This document shows positions 25,992-34,908 of a DNA stretch of 52,054 nucleotides, in pieces; the first letter of the stretch is position 1; each line of letters begins with the position of its first letter. Under the pieces are notes generated by a model. The model made no database searches. It was not told the DNA's origin and saw only the letters and a program-made list of their open reading frames with translations. The DNA comes from an uncultured Verrucomicrobia subdivision 3 bacterium (GTDB taxonomy: Bacteria; Verrucomicrobiota; Verrucomicrobiae; Limisphaerales; UBA11358), in the NCBI GenBank assembly GCA_903921455.1, contig CAIXPZ010000286.1, positions 1 to 52,054 of the forward strand. Direction: 5' to 3'. The position numbers and the translations under genes are program-made.

Positions 25992-26023
25992 CACAGATGA
26001 ATCGCAGATGAAACACCGATTTT
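25992..26023. repeat. CACAGAT dispersed repeat upstream of gatB
   Basis: CACAGATGAATCGCAGATGA begins at 25992, followed by a diverged unit ending near 26023 at the stop of the GH16 gene. It shares AGCCACAGATG with the copy upstream of hemB (12838) and has the same orientation relative to the gene downstream. Confidence 0.55.
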
Positions 26024-26828
26024 ACCGGCCGGGCGGCGCGGCGGATTTTTCCCGCCAGACTTTCACCCAATCAATTTCCATTTGCACGGGCAGTTGTTTC
26101 GCATCAATTTTACCGACCCAGTTTCCACCGAGTTGCATGTCGAGGATGAGATAATACGGCTGGTCAAACGGCCATTGCCCCGCAATGTCGGTCTGGATGC
26201 GCGGGTAGGTGAAGTCGGGTTGGCCGTTGATGGTGAAAACCACCTTGTCGGCAAACCATTCCACGCCGAAGACATTGAATTCCTCCGGGTCAAACTTCGC
26301 GGTGGCGTGACTGACGGGATTGGTCTTGATATTCAAGTCCAGCGTGTAATGCGTGTGAATCGTCTGGTAAAAAATGTTGTCGAAGTTGAGATGCTCCATG
26401 ATGTCCATTTCGCCCGGATACCCCTTTCCCTTCGGCGGATGGCTGGGGAGCATCCAGAACGCCGGCCAGGCGCCCTGGCTGTGGCCGAGTTTGGCGAGGA
26501 TTTCCACCTTGCCATAAGTAAACGAAAATTTTCCCTTCGTCGTGATGCCGCCGGTGAGAAACGGGCTCGGGTCTGCGGCATTGGTGTTGACGATGCCGCG
26601 CAAAATCAGGCTGCCGTCGCGAATATCATAGCACGCCGGGTCGTGGCTCATGTGGCGGTTCCAGTTGCTCGGACCGCGCTCAACCTGGCTCCACTTGTTC
26701 GTGTCCAGCGCGGGCGCATTAAAATCGTCCCCCCAGACCAGCTCCCACTTCGGCGGGTGTTCGTCCGCAAAAGCTGCGGAACCAAACCAGGCAGAAACCA
26801 TCAATATGATTAAGCAATTCGTTTTCAT
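26022..26828 (-). CDS. secreted GH16 endo-beta-glucanase (laminarinase-like)
   Basis: A 268-residue secreted enzyme of glycoside hydrolase family 16. ATG at 26828 gives a clean signal peptide (1-21); a TTG nine bases upstream is less likely. 'LVWGDDFNAPALDTNKW' opens the beta-jelly-roll. 'GEMDIMEH' (139-146) is the catalytic motif, with Glu140 as nucleophile, Asp142 assisting and Glu145 as acid/base. 'FGVEWFADKVVFTINGQP' and 'QPYYLILDMQLGGNWVG' are further GH16 blocks. Beta-1,3- or mixed-linkage glucan is the likely substrate, though agar- or carrageenan-type GH16 enzymes share the motif. It stands alone between gatB and the efflux operon. Confidence 0.92.
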   Translation of the reverse strand: MKTNCLIILMVSAWFGSAAFADEHPPKWELVWGDDFNAPALDTNKWSQVERGPSNWNRHMSHDPACYDIRDGSLILRGIVNTNAADPSPFLTGGITTKGKFSFTYGKVEILAKLGHSQGAWPAFWMLPSHPPKGKGYPGEMDIMEHLNFDNIFYQTIHTHYTLDLNIKTNPVSHATAKFDPEEFNVFGVEWFADKVVFTINGQPDFTYPRIQTDIAGQWPFDQPYYLILDMQLGGNWVGKIDAKQLPVQMEIDWVKVWREKSAAPPGR

Positions 26829-26952
26829 GTCAGGCAACAGGCTGGGCCGGAAACTTTACTGAAATTTCACCCGAAAACCAGTCATTCATCCGGTTCGCAC
26901 GCACAGATTGAAACCTGGATTTGACACCTCTGCGTCCAGACCGGAATGGGCA

Positions 26953-29900
26953 TCAAGGCTTTGCGCTGAAGCGCTGTTGGAGCCGCTCCATGTAGAGGTA
27001 AATCACCGGCGTGATAAAGAGGGTCAACAATTGCGAAACAATCAGCCCCCCCGTGACCGCCAGGCCGAGCGCCCGCCGGGATTCGCCGCCGGCGCCCAGG
27101 CCCAGCGAAATGGGGAGCGACGCCATCAATGCGCACATCGTGGTCATCATGATGGGCCGGAACCGCAGCAGACAGCCCTCGAAGATCGCATCGTAAGGTT
27201 TTTTGCCTTGATGCTGCGCCTCGATCGCGAAATCAATCATCATGATGGCGTTTTTCTTCACAATGCCCACCAGCATGATGAGGCCGACAAACCCGTAGAT
27301 GTTCAAGTCCAGCCGGAACAGCATCAGCGTCACCAGCGCTCCGAAGCCGGCCGACGGCAGGCCGGATAAAATCGTCAGCGGATGGATGAAGCTTTCGTAG
27401 AGGATGCCCAGGATGATGTAGATCACCAGAATGGACATCAGCAGCAGAAAACCCAGACCGGCCAGCGAAGATTGGAACACCGCCGCCGAGCCCTGGAAGC
27501 TCGCGCTGATCGTTGCGGGCAGGTGCAATTCAGCTTCCAGTTCATGGATTTTGTCCACCGCCGTGCCGAGCGCGACGCCGGGCGCGAGGTTGAAAGACAC
27601 GGTCACCGACGGCAACTGGCCGACATGCGAAATCGTCATCGGTGCCACGCTGCGGGTGAGTTTGGCCACGGCGCTCAAGGGGATTAACTTGCCGTTGCTG
27701 GCCGTGATGTAGAGCCGCGCGAGCGCGTCGGGGTCGCGCTGGAATTCCGGCAGCACCTCGAAGACCACCCAGTATTCCGCCAGGTCGCCGTAGATGGTCG
27801 AGGCCTGCCGCGAGCCGAACGCGTCGTAAAGCCCGTTCTCGATCTGCTGCGCGGTGACGCCGAGCGCCGCGGCCTTGTCGCGGTTAATGTCCACGACCAC
27901 CTGCGGGCTGGCGATTTGCAAATCGCTCGTCACATCCTGAAAAATATCCTTGTTTTCCGCAATGGCGGCGCGTAGCCGGGGGGCCTCGCGAAACAGCTCC
28001 TGCGTGTCCGTGTCCTGCAGGCTGAATTGATACAGCGCCTTGGTCAGCGTGCCGCCGACGCGGATGAGCGGCGGAATCTGCGGAAACACATTCAGCCCGG
28101 GAATCTGCGCGAACTGTTTGCGCAAATCCTGGATGATCTCGCTGGCGCTTTGTTTGCGCTCGGAGCGCTCCTTCAGGCGCATGAAAATCCGGCCCTGGTT
28201 GCCGCTGATGTTGGGTCCGCTGACGCCCACGGACGACATGAAGGCCGCGACGTTGGGATTGGCGGCGACAATTTTTGCCGCCTCCTGCTGTTTCGCCTTC
28301 ATCGCCTCGAACGAGATGTCCTGCGAACCCTCGGTGATGCAGAAAATTTGGTTGGTGTCCTCGTCGGGGAAAAAGCCCTTGGGGATCAGATAGAACAGAA
28401 CCACCGTGGCCGCGAACGTCGCCAGCGCAATGCCCAGCGTGATGCGGTGATGCTTCATCGCCAGGCGCAAGGTGCGCTCGTAAAGCGAGCGGACGCGCTC
28501 GAAGAAATGTTCAAACGCGTTGTAAAGCCCGCCGTGTTTTTCGTTGCGGACAGAATGGACAAAGCGGCTGCACATCATCGGCGTGAGCGTGAGCGAGACA
28601 AAACCGGACACGAGCACCGCGCAGATAATGGTCACGGCGAATTCATGCAGCAGCCGCCCGAGCAAACCGCTCATGAACAGCACGGGGATGAACACCGCCG
28701 AGAGCGACAGCGTCATCGAGACGATGGTAAAGCCGATCTCCTTCGCGCCGCGCAACGCTGCCGGCAGCGGCGCCTCCCCGTTTTCCATATGCCGCACGAT
28801 GTTTTCGAGCATCACGATGGCGTCGTCCACCACGAAACCGACGGACAGTGTGAGCGCCATGAGCGAAAGATTGTCGAGGCTGTAGCCAAACAGCTTCATC
28901 GCCGCGAACGTGCCGACGATGGACAACGGCAGCGCCAGACTCGGAATCACCGTCGCGGAAATATTGCGCAGGAAGATGAAAATCACCATGACCACCAGGC
29001 AGACGGTCAGCATCAGCGTTCGTTCCACATCCAAAACGGAGCGGCGGATGGTTTCGGAGCGGTCGAAGATGACGTCAATATTCACCGCCGCCGGAATCTG
29101 GGCGCGCAGCGTGGGCAGTTGTTTTTTGATGGCGTCCACGACCGCGACGGTGTTCACGCCCGGCTGGCGCTGCACCGTCAGCACGATGCCGCGCGTCTGC
29201 TTGAACCATGCGGCGACTTTGTCGTTCTGGACGCTGTCAATGACATTGGCGACCTCCTGCAGGCGCACGGGATTGCCGTTGCGATACGCGACGATGAGCG
29301 GGCGGAACGCGGCCGCGTTTTTCAACTGGCCGTTCGCCTGGATCGTGAAGGCCTGATGCTGGCCGTAAAGCGTGCCGAGCGGCTGGTTCTGGTTGCCGGC
29401 TTCCACGGCCTGCTCCACCTGATCGATGCCTAGGCCGTAAGCCGCGAGTTTGTTGGGGTCCACCTGGACGCGAACGGCGAATTGTTGCGGCCCGAACACG
29501 CCGACCTGCGCGACGCCGTTGACCATCGAGAGCCGCTGCGCCAGCAGATTTTCCGCAAAATCATCCACCGTCGAGAGCGGCAGTGTGGCCGAGGACATCG
29601 CGAGGAACAGAACCGGCGAGTCGGCGGGGTTGACCTTGTTATAGGTCGGCGGCGTGGGCATCTCCGGCGGCAACTGGCGCGAGGCCCGGGTGATGGCCGC
29701 CTGCACATCCTGCGCCGCGCCGTCAATGTCGCGCTCGAGGGAAAACTGGATCGTGATCTGCGAAATTCCCAGCGCGCTCACCGACGTCATCGAGTCCACG
29801 CCGGCGATCGTGGAAAATTGCTTTTCCAATGGCGTGGCCACGGAGGAGGCCATCGTGGCCGGACTCGCGCCGGGGACGCTGGCGGAAACCTGGATCGTCG

Positions 29901-30027
29901 GGAAGTCCACACTCGGCAGATCGCTTACCGGCAGGAGGCGGAAACCGAAGACCCCAAATATCAAAATCGCCGCCATGACCAGCGTGGTCATCACGGGGCG
30001 CCGGATGAAGATTTCCGAGACGCTCAT
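26953..30027 (-). CDS. RND multidrug efflux permease (HAE1, MdtB/MdtC-like)
   Basis: A 1024-residue inner-membrane proton-driven efflux pump. It has the typical N-terminus 'FIRRPVMTTLVMAAILIFGV', twelve predicted membrane helices in two halves with two large periplasmic loops, and the TM4 proton-relay motif 'VGFVVDDAIVMLEN' with paired aspartates. 'VPGASPATMASSVATPLEKQ' and 'PGFIGLIMLVGIVKKNAIM'-type residues of the second half are present. It is translationally coupled to the adaptor gene (ATGA overlap at 30024-30027). No outer-membrane TolC-like gene lies nearby, so a partner elsewhere is expected. Substrates cannot be predicted. Confidence 0.95.
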   Translation of the reverse strand: MSVSEIFIRRPVMTTLVMAAILIFGVFGFRLLPVSDLPSVDFPTIQVSASVPGASPATMASSVATPLEKQFSTIAGVDSMTSVSALGISQITIQFSLERDIDGAAQDVQAAITRASRQLPPEMPTPPTYNKVNPADSPVLFLAMSSATLPLSTVDDFAENLLAQRLSMVNGVAQVGVFGPQQFAVRVQVDPNKLAAYGLGIDQVEQAVEAGNQNQPLGTLYGQHQAFTIQANGQLKNAAAFRPLIVAYRNGNPVRLQEVANVIDSVQNDKVAAWFKQTRGIVLTVQRQPGVNTVAVVDAIKKQLPTLRAQIPAAVNIDVIFDRSETIRRSVLDVERTLMLTVCLVVMVIFIFLRNISATVIPSLALPLSIVGTFAAMKLFGYSLDNLSLMALTLSVGFVVDDAIVMLENIVRHMENGEAPLPAALRGAKEIGFTIVSMTLSLSAVFIPVLFMSGLLGRLLHEFAVTIICAVLVSGFVSLTLTPMMCSRFVHSVRNEKHGGLYNAFEHFFERVRSLYERTLRLAMKHHRITLGIALATFAATVVLFYLIPKGFFPDEDTNQIFCITEGSQDISFEAMKAKQQEAAKIVAANPNVAAFMSSVGVSGPNISGNQGRIFMRLKERSERKQSASEIIQDLRKQFAQIPGLNVFPQIPPLIRVGGTLTKALYQFSLQDTDTQELFREAPRLRAAIAENKDIFQDVTSDLQIASPQVVVDINRDKAAALGVTAQQIENGLYDAFGSRQASTIYGDLAEYWVVFEVLPEFQRDPDALARLYITASNGKLIPLSAVAKLTRSVAPMTISHVGQLPSVTVSFNLAPGVALGTAVDKIHELEAELHLPATISASFQGSAAVFQSSLAGLGFLLLMSILVIYIILGILYESFIHPLTILSGLPSAGFGALVTLMLFRLDLNIYGFVGLIMLVGIVKKNAIMMIDFAIEAQHQGKKPYDAIFEGCLLRFRPIMMTTMCALMASLPISLGLGAGGESRRALGLAVTGGLIVSQLLTLFITPVIYLYMERLQQRFSAKP

Positions 30028-31157
30028 GGCGCGTTCGTCACGGACTGGCTTTTGTCACTGATGGTTGCGCCCGGCGCGAGCCGTAGTTGTCCGTCCGTCA
30101 CCACGATTTCACCGACCCGAACGCCGGTGGCGATGACCGTTTCGCCTTTGACGGTCACGGAGGTTTTCACCGCCCGCTGCTCGACGGTCTTGTCCGCCTT
30201 CACGACAAAAACAAACTGGCCGCCCTGGCCGTTTTGCACCGCCTGCGACGGCACCACCACGGCGTTGGTCAGCTCGTCCAGCTGGAGCACAAGCTGCACG
30301 AACTGGCCGGGCCACAATTTTTCGTCCGCGTTTGGAAACATCGCCTTGAGCAGGATGGTTCCCGTCAGGGCATCCACGGAATTGTCCACGAAGGAAAGTT
30401 CGCCTTGCGGAGGCTCGCCGGTGAGATTTTCAAAATTGGCCGTCGCCGCGAGCGTCCGCCCGCGCATCTGCTTTTGGATCTCCGGCAGGTATCTTTCCGC
30501 CACGGCAAACGCCGCGTAGATGGGATGAATCTGGTTGATGGTCAGCAGCACGTCGTCCGGCGACTTGACGACGTTGCCCTCATGGAATTGCAGTCCGCCG
30601 GTGCGCCCGTCAATCGGCGCGCGGATTTCCGTATATTGCAAATTCAGCTCCGCATTCGTCACCGCCGCGCGATCGGCGGCCACGCTGCCGGCCAGCGCAT
30701 CCATCGCCGCCTTGCTGGTGTCGAACACGTCCTGCGAAATCAATTTTTGGTCAAACAGCTTCTGGTCGCGTTCGAACTGAATGCGGGCGTTTTCCAGTTG
30801 GGCCGTGTCGCGTTGCAGACTGCCTTTTGCCAGCGTCAGCGCCGCCTGCGCCGGCCGCGGATCAATCGTGAATAGCAAATCGCCTTTTTTGACTTCCTGG
30901 CCCTCCTGAAAATTGACCGCGCTGATGCTGCCGCCGATTTGCGGACGGATGGTGACCGACAAAATTGGCATGACATGACCGACCGGCGGCGGGTCAATGA
31001 ACACCGGCACATTTTTCTCAACCGCCACCGCCGTCAGCACCGGCACCGGCGCGGTGTTTTTCGGAGCCGCCGACGGCGAGCAGCCTACGGCCAGCGCCAT
31101 CCCAGCGGCTAAAAATAATATATAAGGTTTCACATCCACCTTTTGCACAGACTTCAT
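30024..31157 (-). CDS. RND periplasmic adaptor lipoprotein (MdtA/AcrA-like)
   Basis: A 377-residue membrane-fusion protein linking the RND pump to an outer-membrane channel. The signal ends in a lipobox-like AVGC (Cys26). The order is as expected: lipoyl half 'FQEGQEVKKGDLLFTIDPRPAQA', coiled-coil hairpin (about 105-170), second lipoyl half 'APIDGRTGGLQFHEGNVVK', beta-barrel ('IHPIYAAFAVAERYLPEI'), and a membrane-proximal domain. Start and stop overlap the neighbours by four bases each (31154-31157 and 30024-30027), so tetR, adaptor and permease form one operon. Confidence 0.95.
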   Translation of the reverse strand: MKSVQKVDVKPYILFLAAGMALAVGCSPSAAPKNTAPVPVLTAVAVEKNVPVFIDPPPVGHVMPILSVTIRPQIGGSISAVNFQEGQEVKKGDLLFTIDPRPAQAALTLAKGSLQRDTAQLENARIQFERDQKLFDQKLISQDVFDTSKAAMDALAGSVAADRAAVTNAELNLQYTEIRAPIDGRTGGLQFHEGNVVKSPDDVLLTINQIHPIYAAFAVAERYLPEIQKQMRGRTLAATANFENLTGEPPQGELSFVDNSVDALTGTILLKAMFPNADEKLWPGQFVQLVLQLDELTNAVVVPSQAVQNGQGGQFVFVVKADKTVEQRAVKTSVTVKGETVIATGVRVGEIVVTDGQLRLAPGATISDKSQSVTNAP

Positions 31158-31792
31158 TTGGTCGCCACCTTTGTAGGACGGAATGACCCGGAAATGGTTT
31201 CAAGGAACCGGGCATATTCGCGCTGGAATTGGGGATTCTGCGGTGACCGGCCCGTAATGATGCGCGCAATATGCGGCAGAGCCAGCGGAAACATCGCCAG
31301 CGAGACTTTCGCCAGTTGCAGATGCACCGCCGCCACGTCATTTCGCAGCAAGCCGGCAGACTGCTTTTGCTTGATCCTGGCTGTCACCTGCCGGGAAATC
31401 CGGCGGCGTTCTTCCTCGTCTAAGATGGAATCATCCGCGGCTTGCAGTGATTCCCAAGCCAGCAACCGCACCCAGTCGGTATCCTGGCAATTTTGCTTGA
31501 ACCAAAGCGTCAGGCTGGAGACCACATCGGCATTGGGGGCCAGGATCTCCGCTCGGTTCAGGCGTTCGCTCATTTTTTGGCGTAATACGGCGCGGAATAA
31601 CCCCTCCTTGTCCTCAAAATAATGGTAGAGCATCCGCTTGTTCACTTTTCCCAAACGGGCGATGGTGCCGATGCGGGCGCCCGTAAATCCGCGCGCGGAA
31701 AACTCCTTCAACGCTGCGTCCAAAATGCGCCGGCGGGTGCGCTCGGGGTCGCGCACGGCGGCGATCAACGACTTTTTGCTTTTTGGTGGCAC
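31154..31792 (-). CDS. TetR-family repressor of the efflux operon
   Basis: A 212-residue TetR/AcrR regulator. The N-terminal helix-turn-helix is clear: 'TRRRILDAALKEFSARGF', 'TGARIGTIARLGKVNKRMLYHYFEDKEGLFRAVL' in family order (about 19-71). The C-terminal ligand-binding domain resembles the TetR_C domains of AcrR relatives. It is the first gene of the operon and overlaps the adaptor gene by four bases. A 7-bp perfect inverted repeat starts 9 bp upstream of its ATG, so autorepression is likely. The inducer is unknown. Confidence 0.92.
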   Translation of the reverse strand: MPPKSKKSLIAAVRDPERTRRRILDAALKEFSARGFTGARIGTIARLGKVNKRMLYHYFEDKEGLFRAVLRQKMSERLNRAEILAPNADVVSSLTLWFKQNCQDTDWVRLLAWESLQAADDSILDEEERRRISRQVTARIKQKQSAGLLRNDVAAVHLQLAKVSLAMFPLALPHIARIITGRSPQNPQFQREYARFLETISGSFRPTKVATK

Positions 31793-31800
31793 CCGAATGA

Positions 31801-31818
31801 GGTAACCGAAAGGTTACC
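31801..31818 (-). promoter_or_regulatory. candidate TetR operator
   Basis: GGTAACC (31801-31807) and GGTTACC (31812-31818) form a perfect 7-bp palindrome with a GAAA spacer, 9-26 bp before the tetR start. Size and place suit a TetR binding site. In RNA it would be a GNRA-capped hairpin, an alternative reading. Confidence 0.5.
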
Positions 31819-31837
31819 CACAGGCAAGCGGGAAGCG

Positions 31838-32665
31838 TCAGGATTTCGGAGGTGGGTCCGCGGGCCGGTTCAGCTCTTCGATTTCGCGCATCATTTTTTC
31901 CGCCGCCTCCTGTGAGAGGCTGTGGGATACGGAAATGCCGAATTGTTTTTTGAGATATTCGTCCAGCCGCAGCCATTGGCCTTGGAATTTCACCTGGCCG
32001 GTCCACGCGCAGACGGTGACGAATTCCTGGAGTTTTTCCAGCCGCAGCAGGATGACCACCACCATGATTAGGGCCATCGCCACCGCCACAATCAGCGTCA
32101 GCGACATCATCTGGTTGGAGACCACGTCGCGCTCAGCCTCCTGCTGGTGCTTGCTCAAGGTTTGCTGCTGCTCTTCATGCGCCTGAAACAGAACATGGCG
32201 CATGTGCTCCACCTTCTCCTTGCCGCGCTGGGTGAAGGTCACCACCGACGCATTGGTCGGCACCTGTCCGGCGGCAAAAATCGTGGCCGGGTCAAAAACC
32301 AGTTCCTCATTCACCATTTTTTCCAGCGTGGCGAGATTGACCTGTTGAACGGGATCTTTGCTGGTCAGTTTTTTTAATTCCGCAATGTCATCCCGGATGG
32401 ACTGCATCGCATGCTGGTAGGGCTCAAGGTATTCCTGGCGTCCCGTCAGAAAATAACCCCGCTGGTTCGCCTCGGCGTCTACGATCTGCGCCTGAGTCTG
32501 TTCAAACATGTCCAGCACCTTGTAGGTCTGCATGACATAGTTGAAGGAATCATTGAATTGCCCGCTGGTTTGGTGCACCAGCCACGTCATGGCCAGCAGC
32601 GCTACCATCGGCAGGGATAATCCTAACCAAAAGAGGACTTTCTTGGTTTGTTGGGCTGGAATCAT
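31838..32665 (-). CDS. CHASE3-domain membrane protein with degenerate Cys-motif tail
   Basis: A 275-residue inner-membrane protein. TM1 (about 10-30) is followed by a CHASE3-type periplasmic helical sensor ('VLDMFEQTQAQIVDAEANQRGYFLTGRQEYL' region, about 50-80) and TM2 (about 188-208). No histidine kinase, GGDEF or methyl-accepting domain follows. The cytoplasmic tail reads 'VCAWTGQVKFQGQWLRLDEYL' less its last residues, then 'FGISVSHSLSQEAAEKM', which resembles the CxxC...W..E.Y....SHGICPxC tail of some signalling proteins. Here only the first Cys remains and the CPxC pair is gone. It lies between tetR and gatA with its own start at 32665. The signal and output are unknown. Confidence 0.75.
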   Translation of the reverse strand: MIPAQQTKKVLFWLGLSLPMVALLAMTWLVHQTSGQFNDSFNYVMQTYKVLDMFEQTQAQIVDAEANQRGYFLTGRQEYLEPYQHAMQSIRDDIAELKKLTSKDPVQQVNLATLEKMVNEELVFDPATIFAAGQVPTNASVVTFTQRGKEKVEHMRHVLFQAHEEQQQTLSKHQQEAERDVVSNQMMSLTLIVAVAMALIMVVVILLRLEKLQEFVTVCAWTGQVKFQGQWLRLDEYLKKQFGISVSHSLSQEAAEKMMREIEELNRPADPPPKS

Positions 32666-32691
32666 CTGGCGCTAATCTAACCCAAGTCCAT

Positions 32692-34146
32692 TTAAAGCGC
32701 AGCTTTTTCTTTGTGCCACGGCGTCGCCTGCTCGTAGGCATGGGCGATTTTTAAAAGCGCTTCCTCCCCGAAAGGTTTGCCCAGCAGTTGCAGGCCGATG
32801 GGCAGCTTCGGATTCTGCGTAAAACCGCACGGCACGCTCACCCCGCTGATGCCCGCGAGGTTGCAGGAAATTGTGAAAATGTCCGACAAATACATCTGCA
32901 GCGGGTCGCCGGATTTCTCGCCCGCCTTGAACGCCGCCGTCGGCGTGGTCGGCGTCACGATGGCGTCCACGGTTTCAAATGCCTTGAGAAAATCATTGCG
33001 GATGAGGGTGCGGACTTTTTGCGCGTGCAGGTAATACGCGTCGTGGTAGCCGCTGCTCAAAACGTAAGTGCCGAGAATGATTCGCCGTTTTACTTCCGGT
33101 CCAAAACCCGCGCCGCGCGTCCTGGCATAAAGCTCAATCGGGTCCGCCCCGTCCACCCGCGCGCCATAGCGGATGCCGTCAAACCGCGCGAGATTCGCTG
33201 ACGCCTCGGCCGTGGCGATGATGTAATACGTAGCCACCGCATAATCCGTGTGCGGCAGGGAAATCTCCACAATCTCCGCGCCCAATTCCTGAAATTTTTT
33301 CACGGCGGTATCCACGGCGGCTTTCACTTCCGGATCGAGGCCGCCCACCATGTATTCCCTCGGCAAACCCAGCTTCAATCCGCGGATGTCACCGGTCAGC
33401 GCCCGCGTGTAATCGGGCACCGGCTGCGGCACACTCGTTGAATCACGCGGGTCCACGCCGCTCATCACGCCGAGTAGCGTCGCCGCATCGCGCACGTCTT
33501 TCGTGAACGGCCCGATCTGATCCAGCGAACTGGCGAAGGCCACCAAACCATAGCGCGAGATGCGGCCATAAGTCGGCTTCAAGCCCACACAGCCACAGAG
33601 CGCCGCCGGCTGGCGGATGGAGCCGCCCGTGTCCGAGCCGAGCGAGGCGATGCATTCATCCGCCGCGACCGCCGCCGCCGAGCCGCCGGACGAACCGCCC
33701 GGAATCCGCGTGGTGTCCCATGGATTGCGCGTGAGGCCGAACGCGGAATTTTCCGTGGAGCTGCCCATCGCAAACTCATCCATGTTCAGCCGGCCAAACA
33801 CAATCGCGCCCGCCGCCTTCAGCTTTTCAATCACCGTCGCGTCATAGGGCGAAATATAGTTGCCGAGTATCTTGGACGCGCAGTTCAGCGGTTGATTTTT
33901 GACGGCCAGCACATCCTTGACCGCCACCGGCACGCCGAGGAGGGGTTGGTTTGCGCCGCCGGCAATTGCCTTGTCCGCCGCGTCCGCCTGGGTCAAGGCA
34001 TCGGCGGCATCGTGACTGATGAAAGCGTGGATTTTCCCGTCCACGCGCGCGATTTGATCCAGGCACGCCTGCGTCGCCTCGCGGGCGGAAACTTCGCGGC
34101 GGGCCAGCTTGGCCGTGAGTTCGGAAATCGTGAGTTGGTTTAGCAT
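32692..34146 (-). CDS. gatA: aspartyl/glutamyl-tRNA amidotransferase subunit A
   Basis: A 484-residue amidase-signature protein that releases ammonia from glutamine for GatB. The catalytic Ser-cisSer-Lys set is in the conserved blocks '[12 protein letters not shown]' (Lys) and '[34 protein letters not shown]' (Ser pair). '[16 protein letters not shown]' and '[16 protein letters not shown]' are also typical. gatC ends 9 bp upstream, so gatCA is an operon. gatB is separate at 24478. Confidence 0.97.
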   Translation of the reverse strand: MLNQLTISELTAKLARREVSAREATQACLDQIARVDGKIHAFISHDAADALTQADAADKAIAGGANQPLLGVPVAVKDVLAVKNQPLNCASKILGNYISPYDATVIEKLKAAGAIVFGRLNMDEFAMGSSTENSAFGLTRNPWDTTRIPGGSSGGSAAAVAADECIASLGSDTGGSIRQPAALCGCVGLKPTYGRISRYGLVAFASSLDQIGPFTKDVRDAATLLGVMSGVDPRDSTSVPQPVPDYTRALTGDIRGLKLGLPREYMVGGLDPEVKAAVDTAVKKFQELGAEIVEISLPHTDYAVATYYIIATAEASANLARFDGIRYGARVDGADPIELYARTRGAGFGPEVKRRIILGTYVLSSGYHDAYYLHAQKVRTLIRNDFLKAFETVDAIVTPTTPTAAFKAGEKSGDPLQMYLSDIFTISCNLAGISGVSVPCGFTQNPKLPIGLQLLGKPFGEEALLKIAHAYEQATPWHKEKAAL

Positions 34147-34155
34147 GCGGATGGA

Positions 34156-34443
34156 TTACTCGACGATTTTGGGGACCACAAACAAGCCGCCGCCTTTTTT
34201 CGGCGCGTTGCGGAGCGCGTCTTCGTGCGACAGCGACGGGCGAATCTCGTCGGGCCGCGTGACATTGACCATCGGCACGGCGTGCGCGGTCGGCTCGACA
34301 TGGGTCACGTCGAGCTCGCGCAGTTTTTCAATGTAGCCGAGAATGTTGCCCAACTGGGAGCCGAGTTGTTTTTCCTCTTCCGGCGTGAGCGCCAGCCGCG
34401 CCAGATGCGCGACGTATTTCACATCAATTTCAGCAGATGCCAT
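34156..34443 (-). CDS. gatC: aspartyl/glutamyl-tRNA amidotransferase subunit C
   Basis: A 95-residue GatC, the small belt subunit that stabilises GatAB. 'VKYVAHLARLALTPEEEKQL' is the conserved N-terminal helix, followed by 'GNILGYIEKLRELDVTHVEPTAHA', 'RPDEIRPSLSHEDALRNAPKK' and 'FVVPKIVE', all standard. Start ATG at 34443. It precedes gatA by 9 bp. Confidence 0.95.
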   Translation of the reverse strand: MASAEIDVKYVAHLARLALTPEEEKQLGSQLGNILGYIEKLRELDVTHVEPTAHAVPMVNVTRPDEIRPSLSHEDALRNAPKKGGGLFVVPKIVE

Positions 34444-34491
34444 GCGGGGAAATTAAAGTCGAACGACCGCAGTTGAAAGTCCAAAGTCAAT

Positions 34492-34505
34492 GGGCGCCAG
34501 CGCCC
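34492..34505 (-). terminator. hairpin after the HPr gene, possible weak terminator
   Basis: GGGCGC (34492-34497) and GCGCCC (34500-34505) form a tight stem about 42 bp past the HPr stop. There is no T-run (ATTGACTTT follows on minus), so termination strength is doubtful. Confidence 0.3.
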
Positions 34506-34547
34506 CAGCCCGAAATGGGCCAGGCAGATTGGAAATTAAAAATGAAT

Positions 34548-34856
34548 TCACTCCTCGTCGAACTTGCGTTTGACGAGCGCCTCCAGTTCGGCGATGGCGG
34601 CGGGCGCGTCCGCGCCCTTGACGTGCAGCGTCACTTTGCTGCCGGGACCGGCGGCGAGCATCATCAGCCCCATGATGCTCTTGCCATTGATTTTTTCGCC
34701 GTCCTTTTCCACGAAGATGTCGCAGCCGAACCGGTTGGCGGTTTTGACGAACATGGCGGCGGGCCGGGCATGGATGCCGGACTTGTTGATCACAACCAGT
34801 TCCTTGGTTAAGAACTCCGCGTCGGTGGCTTTTTTGGCGCTCATCTTTTGATTCAT
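34548..34856 (-). CDS. HPr-family phosphocarrier protein
   Basis: A 102-residue HPr-like protein with a short N-terminal extension of about 14 residues before the domain. 'KSGIHARPAAMFVKTA' carries phospho-accepting His29, and 'INGKSIMGLMMLA' carries Ser60, the equivalent of regulatory Ser46. It follows hprK directly (52 bp), so Ser60 phosphorylation by that kinase is expected. No PTS enzyme I or II genes are in the window, so a regulatory rather than sugar-transport role is plausible. The ATG at 34856 is preferred over a TTG further upstream; an ATG at 34844 is also possible. Confidence 0.9.
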   Translation of the reverse strand: MNQKMSAKKATDAEFLTKELVVINKSGIHARPAAMFVKTANRFGCDIFVEKDGEKINGKSIMGLMMLAAGPGSKVTLHVKGADAPAAIAELEALVKRKFDEE

Positions 34857-34908
34857 GGGGAAAATAATCTGCGAACCATTTTTCGCCAACAAAATTTCTG
34901 GTGACAAC

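Noticed and set aside
26953..31792. Complete tripartite efflux system
   Set aside because: No outer-membrane factor gene is present near the adaptor and permease, so only the inner-membrane and periplasmic parts are supported here.
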